Assembly (NCBI GenBank): GCA_021777105.1
Contig: JAIQZQ010000114.1
Coordinates: 1 to 64,000 of the forward strand
Direction: 5' to 3'
Origin: Candidatus Anammoxibacter sp.
GTDB taxonomy: Bacteria > Planctomycetota > Brocadiia > Brocadiales > Anammoxibacteraceae
DNA length: 64,000 bases
Shown piece by piece: positions 16,993 through 26,559 of this stretch (positions within the stretch are counted from its first letter, which is position 1; each line of letters opens with the position of its first letter). Made by a program: the position numbers and the translations under genes. Below the pieces are notes generated by a model. It had not been told where the DNA came from and did not search any database. It was given only the letters and a program-made list of their open reading frames with translations.

Positions 16993-19767
16993 ATGGCCAA
17001 TTATAAATCCGTTTCAATAAATGCCCTTGAAAAATGCAAAATGCATGATCATCTTTGCCACATATATGAAACCGGAGACGACCAGGTTAACGTAGCGCTG
17101 GATTTTCTTCATATAGGTTTAGAAAGAGGCGAGAAATGCGCGCTAATTTCAGATGAGAAAACAACCGGCAATATTGTTTCAGCAATAAAAACAGAGGCCT
17201 TTGAACTGGAAGCCGCAATGAAACATGAACAGTTGACTATTGTGAATATGCCGGACTCAAGTTTAAAAGACGGCGGCTTTGATCCTGACGACATGATTAA
17301 GATGCTCGAAATGGAGACAAATTCGGCTCTTTCAAAAGGGTATGCCGGCCTTAGGGTTTTTGAAGATATGACATGGCTGCTCGAAAAAAGCTTTAGCGCT
17401 AAAGAATTAATAGAATATGAAGCAAAAATAAACCGTTTTTTCTCAAAAAACAAAGCGCTTGCTATATGCCAATATAATCGTTCGAGAATTGACGATCAAA
17501 TAATATTAGACCTTATAAGCTCCCATCCGCTAATCTTATTTAGCGGTCAAATTTGCCGCAATTTTTATTACATACCGCCTAAAAATGTTTTAGAGCCTGA
17601 GTCGGTCACAGACAAGGTTGACCGTCAACTAAACAACATATTAGCGCGTCAAACTAACGAGATTAAATTGGAAAAGAGCAAAATAGAGCAAAAAGATATT
17701 AATGCGCGTTTAAACAATATGATATTAGAGCATGAAAGGATGGAAAAAACATTACGCGACAGCGAGCTAAGGTATCATACTCTTTTTGAACACACCCCGC
17801 TTTCAATCCTTGAAGAAGATTTTTCTGATGTTAAAAAATATATTGACCAAAAAAAAATAGAAGGCGTCTTAAATTTTAAAAAATATTTTAAAGAAAATCC
17901 TGATCAGGCAAAGCATTGCGCCAAATTAGCAAAAATTGTTGATGTAAATATAGAGGCTTTAAATCTAATAGGGGCTATATCTAAAGATTCTCTGATCAAA
18001 TATTGGAACCAACTGTTTAACAAGGATTATCTGGCTATGTTTGGAGAAAAACTTGCCGCATTTGCCGGCGGCAAGACACGATTTGTTAGTCAAACAAAAC
18101 ACGGCTCGCTAAAGGGGGGAATAGTTGTAGTCTCTGTAAGCGCGTCAATCGCCCCCGGTCATGAAGAGACATGGGCTAAGGTTTTTGTCTCTATGAACAA
18201 CATCACTGAACGAGTATTGGCTGAAAAAAGAGTTAAAGAAAACGAAGCGCAATTGACGTTAATTACCGATGCGTTGCCTGTTTTAATCTCTTATATAGAC
18301 AACAAGCTCTGTTTTCGTTTTAACAATAAGGGCTATGAAGAGTGGTTCGAAATCGCAAGGGCAAAAATCAAAGGTAAAAAGGCTCGCGACATTCTGGGAG
18401 AAGAAGCATATTCACTTGCAAAGCCATATTATGACAAAGCGTTGTCAGGGCAACGAACAAACCATGAAACACTTATGCCTTTCAGATTTGGAGAGCCGCG
18501 TTATGTGCATGAAGAACTTGTGCCGGATATAGCCGACAATGGAGACGCAAGGGGTTTCTTTTCATTGGTCACCGATATTACTCAACAAAAAAAGACGGAG
18601 GCGGAACTTGAGAAATACCGCAATCACCTTGAGACGATTGTTGAAAAACGAACATTTGAAATTAATCAGGCAAGAGAGGCTTTAAAGGAGAACGAAGAGC
18701 AATTACGCCTTATAACTGATAATCTGCCGGTGTTAATATCATATATAGACTCTGATCTACGCTATAGATTTAACAACAAAACTTATGAAGAGTGGTACGC
18801 AAGGCCTATAAAAGAGATTACGGGAAATTTTGTAAAAAACATAGTAGAAGACAAGACGTTTCGCTCAATAAAAAAACGTCTGGATTCGGCTTTATCCGGC
18901 GTAAAAGTCACATTTGAGGACAGGGTTAATTTTAGTGATGGAAAAACAAGAGATATAAACATATCATACATTCCTCATTTTAACAGCCAACAAAAAGTAA
19001 AAGGTCTTTTTACATTGATTTATGACATTACCGAGCGCAAGAATGCTGAAAAAGAGGTTAAAAAGGTACATAATCAATTACTGCATTCTGAAAAGCTGGC
19101 CGCTATAGGCAAATTATCAGCCTCAATAGCTCATGAATTTAACAACCCTATTTACGGCATAAGGAGCGCTTTAGAGTGTCTTTTAGATGAGAATATAGTG
19201 TCGTTGCTTGATAAACAACATATAAAATTACTAAATATGTCCCTGGAAGAGTGCGCGCGAATGGCAAATCTCATAAAAAGCCTGCAAGATTTTAACCGCC
19301 CGTCCGAAGAAGGAAGCTCATTTATAAATATACATAACGCAATAGACAATATGGTTCTTTTCTGCAAAAGACGATTAAAAAAGAGGAAGATCTCCATAGA
19401 AACTAAATACGACGTTAATGTCCCTGAAATCAATGTAGTCCCTGATCAAATAAAGCAGGTGTTGCTTAACATGATACAAAACGCGGATGACGCAATTTCC
19501 GATAAAGGGGGCAACATAACTATATCAACTGAATATGTTGAGCCTGATATTTTAATACATATAAAAGACACTGGAAGCGGAATAAAAAAAATCCATACAA
19601 ACTCAATATTTGAGCCGTTCTTTACCACTAAACCTGCTGTAAAAGGAACGGGGTTGGGCCTTTCTATCTGTTATGGAATAATAAAAAAACATAACGGCGA
19701 TATAAAGGTAAAAAGCGCGCCTGAAAAAGGAACCACTTTTACTATAAATTTGCCTGTTAATACCTGA
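16993..19767 (+). CDS. MEDS-PAS-PAS-PAS histidine kinase
   Basis: 924 aa from ATG 16993 (a TTG three codons earlier is less likely; neither has a clear Shine-Dalgarno). Residues about 12-195 are a MEDS (DcmR-type) sensory domain, known from methanogen and methylotroph regulators: HLCHIYETGDDQ, FLHIGLERGEKC, LRVFEDMTWLL, AICQYNRSRID. Coiled coil about 205-250. Three PAS-like regions follow (about 255-400, 415-540, 565-690), the latter two being related to each other (ADALPVLISYIDN / DNLPVLISYIDSD). HisKA has His714 in SASIAHEFNNPIYGIR, and HATPase ends the protein (NMIQNADDAI, FEPFFTTKP, GTGLGLSICYG). No membrane segment. It belongs to the window's eight-member kinase family. A single receiver follows after about 145 bp. 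Confidence 0.87.
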   Translation: MANYKSVSINALEKCKMHDHLCHIYETGDDQVNVALDFLHIGLERGEKCALISDEKTTGNIVSAIKTEAFELEAAMKHEQLTIVNMPDSSLKDGGFDPDDMIKMLEMETNSALSKGYAGLRVFEDMTWLLEKSFSAKELIEYEAKINRFFSKNKALAICQYNRSRIDDQIILDLISSHPLILFSGQICRNFYYIPPKNVLEPESVTDKVDRQLNNILARQTNEIKLEKSKIEQKDINARLNNMILEHERMEKTLRDSELRYHTLFEHTPLSILEEDFSDVKKYIDQKKIEGVLNFKKYFKENPDQAKHCAKLAKIVDVNIEALNLIGAISKDSLIKYWNQLFNKDYLAMFGEKLAAFAGGKTRFVSQTKHGSLKGGIVVVSVSASIAPGHEETWAKVFVSMNNITERVLAEKRVKENEAQLTLITDALPVLISYIDNKLCFRFNNKGYEEWFEIARAKIKGKKARDILGEEAYSLAKPYYDKALSGQRTNHETLMPFRFGEPRYVHEELVPDIADNGDARGFFSLVTDITQQKKTEAELEKYRNHLETIVEKRTFEINQAREALKENEEQLRLITDNLPVLISYIDSDLRYRFNNKTYEEWYARPIKEITGNFVKNIVEDKTFRSIKKRLDSALSGVKVTFEDRVNFSDGKTRDINISYIPHFNSQQKVKGLFTLIYDITERKNAEKEVKKVHNQLLHSEKLAAIGKLSASIAHEFNNPIYGIRSALECLLDENIVSLLDKQHIKLLNMSLEECARMANLIKSLQDFNRPSEEGSSFINIHNAIDNMVLFCKRRLKKRKISIETKYDVNVPEINVVPDQIKQVLLNMIQNADDAISDKGGNITISTEYVEPDILIHIKDTGSGIKKIHTNSIFEPFFTTKPAVKGTGLGLSICYGIIKKHNGDIKVKSAPEKGTTFTINLPVNT

Positions 19768-19913
19768 CCTGGATAAACAAGGCAAGTAAAAAGAGCGGAA
19801 AAATATTTTGTCGGTAATTGTTAGAACTTATTTGCTAAGATATTAACAGCTTAACGTTTATCGTTTAAGATCTGCTTAAATATTTCGTTGAATAATTACA
19901 GAAAGGATATCCT

Positions 19914-20285
19914 ATGCAGAAGAAAAAGAAAATAATGATAGTTGAGGATGAAGAGCTGATAGCTTTAAGCCTGGAAATCAAACTAAGCAAGAAGGGTTAT
20001 GATGTATGCACAATCGTAAATTCAGGAGAAGACGCGATTAAAAGCTTTAGCCGTGAAAAGCCTGATATTGTGCTGTTGGACATAATGCTAAAAGGCAACC
20101 TTGACGGAATTGAGACGGCAAGAGCTATACAAGATATCTGCGAAGTTCCAATTATATTCTCAACCGGCTATCTGGACGATGAAACAAGGGAAAGAGCCAG
20201 GGATGTAGAGCACGCCGAATACTTTGTCAAGCCGGTTCTAACCGAGGAGCTGATTGCCGCGATAAGCAATGCTCTTGAAGATTAA
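19914..20285 (+). CDS. Single-domain response regulator (CheY-like)
   Basis: 123 aa stand-alone receiver: acidic pair in VEDEE, phosphoacceptor Asp56 in VLLDIMLKG, Thr/Ser switch in FSTGYLDD, and Lys in FVKPVL. No output domain, so it acts by protein contact or as a phosphorelay shuttle. GAAAGGA precedes the ATG. It sits between two kinases of the shared family (16993 and 20332), and could serve either; the MASE1 kinase begins 46 bp after it. Confidence 0.93.
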   Translation: MQKKKKIMIVEDEELIALSLEIKLSKKGYDVCTIVNSGEDAIKSFSREKPDIVLLDIMLKGNLDGIETARAIQDICEVPIIFSTGYLDDETRERARDVEHAEYFVKPVLTEELIAAISNALED

Positions 20286-20331
20286 CAGATGCTACCGCAT
20301 CAAGGTTTTATTTTATTAAGGATTAATTTAA

Positions 20332-22854
20332 ATGAATATAAAGAGCAACAACCATGCCAAAGCAGCGCTGGGCACAATTGCAAAGATTTGCGGCGTCGCA
20401 TTGGCATATTACATTGCGGGAAGGATGTCGCTTCTATTGGCAATTCCGCCAGGCTACGCCAGCCCGGTTTGGCCCGCGGCAGGCATTGGTTTAGCCGCTG
20501 TTTTGATTTATGGAAAGCGGGTTGCGATAGGAGTTTCCATTGGTTCGTTATTTGTTAATTTGTGGACGTCATACGATCCATCGTCAACTGAATCAATTTA
20601 CCGCTCAGTTGCTATAGCAGGCGCAATTGCCGCGGGAGCCGGCCTGCAAGCATTGGCCGGCGGGTATCTGATTAGACGTTTTGTTAACCTCCAAAACGCT
20701 CTTAAAGAGCAAAGAGATATCGTTCGTTTTCTGATACTTGGGGCGCCTGTTAGTTGCCTGATTAACGCGACTATCGGTATTTCATCCTTGGCTATAAGCG
20801 GCGCTATAAGCATGGAGAACTTTGGGTTTAGCTGGCTAAACTGGTGGATTGGCGACGCAATAGGCGTATTTGCGTTTACTCCATTGGCTCTAATTCTATT
20901 TTTAAGAGGCGAGCCCATATGGTCGCGGCGTAAAATAACGGTGGCAATTCCAATCTCATTGCTGTTTGCCATGACGGTTTCATTTTTCGTTTATGCCAGG
21001 GATTGGGAGCAGAAGAAATTAAAGTATGAATTTTCCGAAAAAGCAAAAACCATATCTTTCTTGTTGGAGAAAGAGATATACAGGCATATGGAAGTTCTTT
21101 ATTCAACTTTAGGCCTCTATGTAAGCTCATACGAAGTGACGGAAGAAGAGTTTGCATCTTTTGTCAAAAGACCTTTGTCTCAAAATCCCGGCATTCAGGC
21201 ATTATCCTGGAATTCCGTGGTCAAAGACAGAGACCGCAAACTTTTTGAAAATAAATTTAAAGATAAAGGACTTGAAGATTTTAAGATTACTGAAAAAGGA
21301 GACGGCGGTAAAATACAAACAGCAAATATCCGCGACGAGTATGTCGTCATCACATATATTGAACCTCTTGAAAAAAATATTGCCGCTTTAGGGTATGATG
21401 TTGCCTCAAATCCGGCGCGCCTTGAAGCGTTAAACCTTGCTCGCGACAGCGGCAAACCGATCGCGACAGCTAAGATTACACTTGTGCAGGATGAAAAAGA
21501 GTTAAATGGGCTGTTGGTGTTCTTGCCGGTTTACAAAAACGGCAAACCGTGCGCAACAATGGTTGAAAAACAGACAAACATTTCCGGATATCTTGTAGCC
21601 GTCTTCAAGATTGATCAATTGATTGGGTCGTCGATCCTGGAACTTGAAAAAGAAGGATTAAATTTTTATTTAATTGATTATAGCGCGCCTAATGATAGAA
21701 GCATTATTTATGCGCGCGGCAAAACAGTCCCTAAGAACGTAAATCCAGACTCCATTGAAAAACTGAAAGCCCTTGCCAAGCCGGGAGCTGTATGGACCAG
21801 CCGCATAGTGTTCCCCGGCCGCAACTGGGAGCTACACATTACTGAAACTCAGGAGTCTATTTTGGCCAGGCAGACTTGGCACGTATGGTTTGTCCTGGTG
21901 ATCGGCGTTCTGTTTTGCGGAGTTATGGGAGGCTTTTTGTTAATTATAACAGGCAGGAAAGCGCTTTTGGAAATTTCAATAGCTTTGCGGCAAAAAGCCG
22001 AACAGGATCTAAAGTTCATCAATGAAAACCTTGAATTGAGAATTCAGGGAAGAACCAGGGAACTATCGGAACAAGCAGAAGAACTCAGAAATTATCAGGA
22101 CGACCTTGAAGAACTTGTTGAAAAACGAACATCAGAGCTTAAAACCGCCCAGGATAGTTTAATACACTCTGAGAAGCTCGCCGGCATAGGCAAATTATCA
22201 GCCTCTATTGCCCATGAGTTTAACAACCCTATTTGCGGCATTCGCAATGTTTTGGAAACCGTGTCTGAAATAGGCGCGGAAAAGCAACTTGCCGAATCCG
22301 ACAGAAAACATGTGGCAATGGCTATTAGAGAGTGCGATCGAATGGCGGATCTTATCAAAAAGCTTCAGGACTTTTACAGGCCTTCACCAGAAAAGGCGAC
22401 ATTAATTAATGTGCATAACGAGCTTGACGACATACTATTAATTTCAAAAAAACGCCTAAAGACAAGAAAGATTTTAGTAGAGAAAGATTACGGCAAAGAT
22501 ATCCCGCGTATTAAAGCCGTCGCCGACCAGATCAAACAGGTGCTCCTTAACCTGATTCAAAATGCCGATGACGCAATCCCGGAGGCCGGTGGAAAAATTG
22601 ATATAGCCACAAGATACGCGGATTCAAAAGTATTAATACATATTAAAGACTCTGGAGCTGGAATAGATAATCAATATATGAGCGATATCTTTGAGCCGTT
22701 TTTTTCAACAAAGCCGGCGGTTAAGGGCACGGGGCTGGGTTTGTCCATCTGCCACGGCATTATGAAAAATCACGGAGGCGACATTAAAGTTGAAAGCGCC
22801 CCGGGAGAAGGCTCGACATTTACCCTTGTATTTCCGGTAAACGGCGCGGCCTGA
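20332..22854 (+). CDS. MASE1-CHASE histidine kinase
   Basis: 840 aa membrane sensor. Residues about 10-215 form a MASE1 integral membrane domain with about eight helices (GYASPVWPAAGIGLAAV is the MASE1 signature), then a helix and a periplasmic CHASE domain at about 235-430 (FVKRPLSQNPGIQALSWNSV), which binds small ligands such as cytokinins or peptides in other organisms. A TM helix at about 520-545 returns to the cytoplasm; a coiled coil leads to HisKA His628 (SASIAHEFNNPICGIRNVLE) and HATPase. It belongs to the shared kinase family. The single receiver upstream is a plausible target. Confidence 0.87.
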   Translation: MNIKSNNHAKAALGTIAKICGVALAYYIAGRMSLLLAIPPGYASPVWPAAGIGLAAVLIYGKRVAIGVSIGSLFVNLWTSYDPSSTESIYRSVAIAGAIAAGAGLQALAGGYLIRRFVNLQNALKEQRDIVRFLILGAPVSCLINATIGISSLAISGAISMENFGFSWLNWWIGDAIGVFAFTPLALILFLRGEPIWSRRKITVAIPISLLFAMTVSFFVYARDWEQKKLKYEFSEKAKTISFLLEKEIYRHMEVLYSTLGLYVSSYEVTEEEFASFVKRPLSQNPGIQALSWNSVVKDRDRKLFENKFKDKGLEDFKITEKGDGGKIQTANIRDEYVVITYIEPLEKNIAALGYDVASNPARLEALNLARDSGKPIATAKITLVQDEKELNGLLVFLPVYKNGKPCATMVEKQTNISGYLVAVFKIDQLIGSSILELEKEGLNFYLIDYSAPNDRSIIYARGKTVPKNVNPDSIEKLKALAKPGAVWTSRIVFPGRNWELHITETQESILARQTWHVWFVLVIGVLFCGVMGGFLLIITGRKALLEISIALRQKAEQDLKFINENLELRIQGRTRELSEQAEELRNYQDDLEELVEKRTSELKTAQDSLIHSEKLAGIGKLSASIAHEFNNPICGIRNVLETVSEIGAEKQLAESDRKHVAMAIRECDRMADLIKKLQDFYRPSPEKATLINVHNELDDILLISKKRLKTRKILVEKDYGKDIPRIKAVADQIKQVLLNLIQNADDAIPEAGGKIDIATRYADSKVLIHIKDSGAGIDNQYMSDIFEPFFSTKPAVKGTGLGLSICHGIMKNHGGDIKVESAPGEGSTFTLVFPVNGAA

Positions 22855-22905
22855 GATCGGACGCATATAGTTTTTATAGTTTTTACTTTAACATAAATTT
22901 CAAAA

Positions 22906-24171
22906 ATGAAAAAGATTACTCGCAGAAAATTCATAAAAAGCGCGGCATTAGCGCTGGGAGCTTTAAGCGCTCAAAGTTTGTCGCCATATGTTATTGCCAA
23001 ACAAAAGCCCAAACTCAGGGTGTTGGGCACGCATGTGACACTGCAAGAGCAGATACGCAAAAAGGCGGAGCTGGATTTAGGCATTGAAATAGAGTTTAGC
23101 CCCGGAGGCAGCGCCGCCGTGTTGCACCAGGCAGCCACCCGTCCGGAGTCATTTGACATTTATGAACAGTGGTCCAACAGCATCAAGGTTTTGTGGCAAG
23201 CAAACGCAATTCAGGGGATTAACAAAGAGCGGCTGACTTATTGGAACGAAATAAATGATCTGACAAAAAAAGGCAGCATAGCGCCTGGAGCGGCCAAAGG
23301 CCTGGGAGACGCGCCTTACAAACTGCTGTATATTCAGGACGATCAAACTTTAAACTCAAATGAGACAAACCACATAAGCTTTATGCCTTATGTTCACAAC
23401 ACGGATTCGTATGGTTACAATTCACAGGTTATTCCTAAAGGCGAGCCATATGAGACTGAAAGTTGGGGGTGGTTGCTGGATAAGAAGTATAGAGGCAAAG
23501 TGGCGCTTGTAAACGCGCCGACTATAGGCATCTTTGACGCGGCCCTGGCCGCCGAGGCCCAGGGATTGATCAAGTTTAACGACATGGGCAATATGACGAG
23601 GCATGAAGTTGACGACCTTTTCAATATACTAATGGATTACAAAAAAGTAGGCCACTTTCGGGGAGTATGGTCATCAGTGCCGAGGTCCGTAGAGTTGATG
23701 GCCAGCGGCGAGACTGTAATACAGAGTATGTTTTCCCCAGGAGTGGCGGCTTTAAACGGCATGGGCATACCCTGCGTTTACGCTGCCCCAAAGGAGGGGT
23801 ACCGCGCTTGGCACGGCGTTATGTGCCTCTCTTCAAAAACGCAAGGTTCCGCAAAGGATGCGGCGTATAAATTTATGGACTGGTGGTTGTCGGGTTGGCC
23901 CGGGGCGTTTATCGCCAGGCAAGGTTATTATATATCCAATCCCCAACGCTCAAAACCTATAATGAGCAAGGAAGAGTGGGATTATTGGTATGAAGGCCAA
24001 CCGGCAGCTGAACCGTTGCGCGGAACCGACGGCAAGGTCTCTATTCATCCCGGCAATGTTAGAACGGGCGGCAGCTATGTTAAACGGTTCAGCAACGTCG
24101 CTGTCTGGAATACGGTTATGGACACATATGAGTATACCCTACTCAGGTGGAATGAATTTGTGCTCTCATAG
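22906..24171 (+). CDS. Tat-exported extracellular solute-binding protein (PotD-like family)
   Basis: 421 aa periplasmic binding protein with a twin-arginine signal (TRRKFIKSAALALGAL, cut near residue 32). The mature part fits the polyamine/iron-type solute-binding fold: LRVLGTHVTLQEQI, FDIYEQWSNSIKVLW, YVHNTDSYGYNSQVI, KVALVNAPTIGIFDA. Many Trp/Tyr residues suggest an organic ligand. There is no ABC permease or ATPase gene nearby. Instead, a histidine kinase gene starts 11 bp after its stop, behind AGGAGA. It therefore probably serves as a ligand presenter for that kinase, like TorT for TorS, rather than for uptake. Tat export suggests folding, or a cofactor, before export. Confidence 0.83.
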   Translation: MKKITRRKFIKSAALALGALSAQSLSPYVIAKQKPKLRVLGTHVTLQEQIRKKAELDLGIEIEFSPGGSAAVLHQAATRPESFDIYEQWSNSIKVLWQANAIQGINKERLTYWNEINDLTKKGSIAPGAAKGLGDAPYKLLYIQDDQTLNSNETNHISFMPYVHNTDSYGYNSQVIPKGEPYETESWGWLLDKKYRGKVALVNAPTIGIFDAALAAEAQGLIKFNDMGNMTRHEVDDLFNILMDYKKVGHFRGVWSSVPRSVELMASGETVIQSMFSPGVAALNGMGIPCVYAAPKEGYRAWHGVMCLSSKTQGSAKDAAYKFMDWWLSGWPGAFIARQGYYISNPQRSKPIMSKEEWDYWYEGQPAAEPLRGTDGKVSIHPGNVRTGGSYVKRFSNVAVWNTVMDTYEYTLLRWNEFVLS

Positions 24172-24182
24172 GAGAAGTTTTT

Positions 24183-26087
24183 ATGGCTTTAAGACTTGAT
24201 TTTCTATCTTTAAAAAAACGGATAAGTTTGGGATTTACGCTTATTTGCGGTCTGTTATGCATAGTAGGGATAATTTCATATTTTGGATTCCTACAAGGCA
24301 AAAAGCAATTTGCCCAATTTACCCATTTAAACAACCAGGCAAACCTGCATATCGCCATTGAACGAAACGTGTTGGAACTGCAAAGGCAAACGCTTAAATT
24401 TACTTATGAAGGCCATGAAATAGCTGAAAACAAAGTTTATGCGTTATGCAAATCCTTAAACGAAGAGTTAAACGCAGCCGAAAAATCTGCGCCGGCAGGA
24501 GCAGCAAAAAAGATTATAGTCAAAATGATTGAACACTTGAATATATACGCAAAGACATTTAAGGATGTAGCGGCGGAGAGAAAGCTAAGGAATGATTTTG
24601 TTCAGGAAAAGCTTCGGGACCACGCTGAAAATGCTGAACACGCGCTTTTTGAATATGTTTTATCTGAAAAAGAAGAGGAAGATTTTACGCACTCTTCCAA
24701 AGCCCAGTTGCTTATAAACGGCATTATCACAATTGAAAAAAACGCGTTCCGCTACTTTGATTTTCTGGATTCTACGCTTATCGCAAAAGCAAAACAGAGC
24801 TTTAGCTCTATCCAGGCAGATTTAGAGAACTTAATAATGGAAGAGGCTGAAGAGGCTGTAAACGAGCAGAACGAGTCGGAGTTAAAAGACAAGGCGTTTC
24901 TTATGGTGGCGCAAAACATGATTTTTGAATATGAAAAAGCGTTGTTAAGGGCCGTGCAAGCCACCAGAGGTTACTTATATCTGGTTAATGTTGTGATGGC
25001 CGGCGAAGCTTCGGAGTTTTTGTATAATGCCAAAAAGCTGAAAAACCTTTCCACTAAAAATATGAAAACAGTTGAATATCAATTAACCGGCCTTATTGAG
25101 CGAATAACCTTTATTACGGTATTGGTAATAATCATCTCCGTAATACTCGCCTCAATATTGTCGTGGCTAGTGGGCAAAAGCATTACAGCGCCTGTGGCGC
25201 AAATGACCAACACTTTCAAGTTACTGGCAAAGGGCGACCATCAAGCGCAAATACCGGGCCACGATTTCAAGGATGAGATAGGCGATTTGTCAAGAGCCGC
25301 CGATGTGTTTAAGAAAAAAAACCGTGAAACGGAAGAGCTTTTAATTAAATCACGAGCCTTGACAAATGAGTTGGAAGAGAAGCGCGAGGAGCTGGCGCAT
25401 TCCAATGAAGAACTGGAGCAATTTGTGTACACAGTATCGCACGATCTTAAATCGCCGCTGGTAACGAGCATGGGGTTTATCGGCATGGTAAACGACCTTG
25501 CTAAAAAAGGCGAATATGAAAAAGCGGTAAGCAAACTGGACAGGGTTGCCAGGGCCAACACAAGAATGGGCCAACTTATCAACGACTTGCTTGAGCTTAG
25601 CAGGGTTGGCCGCGTGAATCTTGACAAAAAGAGCATTGATATGAATCTTATGCTTAAAGATTTTAAGGACTCGTTAAAGCTTAAATTAAAGCAGGAGAAA
25701 TTTGAGCTTGTTTTGGAAGATAACTTACCCACAATTTACGGCAATGAAAGCAGGATATTGCAACTGTTTGAAAATCTAATGAGCAATGCGTTTAAATACG
25801 CTAAAAACCCCTCCGGCAATAGCCGTGTAAAGATTGGAAGCGTCAAAGACAATTATGAATATATTTTTTATGTGGCCGACAATGGCCAAGGCGTGCAAAA
25901 AGATTATCATAATAAGATTTTCGGTCTGTTTTACAGGCTTGACAACACAAAGGAAGGCACCGGCATTGGATTGTCCGTAGCGCGCAAAGTTATGCAATTT
26001 CACGAAGGCCGGGTATGGATAGAATCTGAACCGGGACACGGCGCGACTTTTTGGCTGGCTTTTCCAAAAACCGTTAAAATCTTATAA
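24183..26087 (+). CDS. Histidine kinase with helical periplasmic domain, partner of the solute-binding protein
   Basis: 634 aa. TM1 about 18-38; an all-helical periplasmic region about 40-305 resembling helical-bundle sensors (TorS/HBM type); TM2 about 308-330; HAMP about 330-385 (GKSITAPVAQMTNTFKLLAK); coiled coil; HisKA His420 in QFVYTVSHDLKSPLV; HATPase with ENLMSNAFKYA, ADNGQGV, GTGIGLSVARK. The HisKA type is that of phytochrome-like kinases, which often pair with Rcp1-type receivers; such a receiver gene follows at 26107. AGGAGA lies ahead of the ATG. The three genes 22906, 24183 and 26107 form a compact ligand-sensor-kinase-receiver unit. Confidence 0.88.
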   Translation: MALRLDFLSLKKRISLGFTLICGLLCIVGIISYFGFLQGKKQFAQFTHLNNQANLHIAIERNVLELQRQTLKFTYEGHEIAENKVYALCKSLNEELNAAEKSAPAGAAKKIIVKMIEHLNIYAKTFKDVAAERKLRNDFVQEKLRDHAENAEHALFEYVLSEKEEEDFTHSSKAQLLINGIITIEKNAFRYFDFLDSTLIAKAKQSFSSIQADLENLIMEEAEEAVNEQNESELKDKAFLMVAQNMIFEYEKALLRAVQATRGYLYLVNVVMAGEASEFLYNAKKLKNLSTKNMKTVEYQLTGLIERITFITVLVIIISVILASILSWLVGKSITAPVAQMTNTFKLLAKGDHQAQIPGHDFKDEIGDLSRAADVFKKKNRETEELLIKSRALTNELEEKREELAHSNEELEQFVYTVSHDLKSPLVTSMGFIGMVNDLAKKGEYEKAVSKLDRVARANTRMGQLINDLLELSRVGRVNLDKKSIDMNLMLKDFKDSLKLKLKQEKFELVLEDNLPTIYGNESRILQLFENLMSNAFKYAKNPSGNSRVKIGSVKDNYEYIFYVADNGQGVQKDYHNKIFGLFYRLDNTKEGTGIGLSVARKVMQFHEGRVWIESEPGHGATFWLAFPKTVKIL

Positions 26088-26106
26088 AACAAAGGAGAAA
26101 TAAGTT

Positions 26107-26559
26107 ATGGAAAATCAACAGGCTCAATTCAATATATTGCTTATAGAGGACGATGACGATCATGCCGAAGTCATGGAATTTTACATTAAGGAAGTTGCAG
26201 GCAATGTTACGTTAAACCGCATAGAGGACGGCGAAAAAGCTATTCAATTTATCAGGGGAAATGAAGACAATTTTAACGCCTTGCCTAATCTGATTTTGCT
26301 TGATTTAAAACTGCCGAAATTTGACGGCCATGAGATATTGCGCGAGATTAAAAGTAGCCCGCTTTTAAAACAGATATTTGTAATAATATTTACATCGTCT
26401 AATTCAGACAAGGATGTTGAAACGGCTCTTAAAAATCACGCAAACAGCTATATTGTAAAACCTGTGGAATTAAACGGCTTTAGAGAAATTGTGGAGCTTA
26501 TCGTAAAATACTGGAAGTCTAATGAGAGGATAAGGGATAAAGGAGGGAGTTTAAAATGA
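26107..26559 (+). CDS. Rcp1-type single-domain response regulator
   Basis: 150 aa receiver of the Rcp1 subfamily, with the longer loop after helix 2 (FIRGNEDNFNALPNLILLDLKLP), phosphoacceptor Asp66, and IVKPVELNGF with the conserved Lys. AAAGGAG precedes the ATG. It lies 20 bp after its likely kinase and overlaps the next kinase gene by 4 bp (ATGA), so it could link the two kinases: phosphorylated by 24183 and feeding 26556. Confidence 0.93.
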   Translation: MENQQAQFNILLIEDDDDHAEVMEFYIKEVAGNVTLNRIEDGEKAIQFIRGNEDNFNALPNLILLDLKLPKFDGHEILREIKSSPLLKQIFVIIFTSSNSDKDVETALKNHANSYIVKPVELNGFREIVELIVKYWKSNERIRDKGGSLK

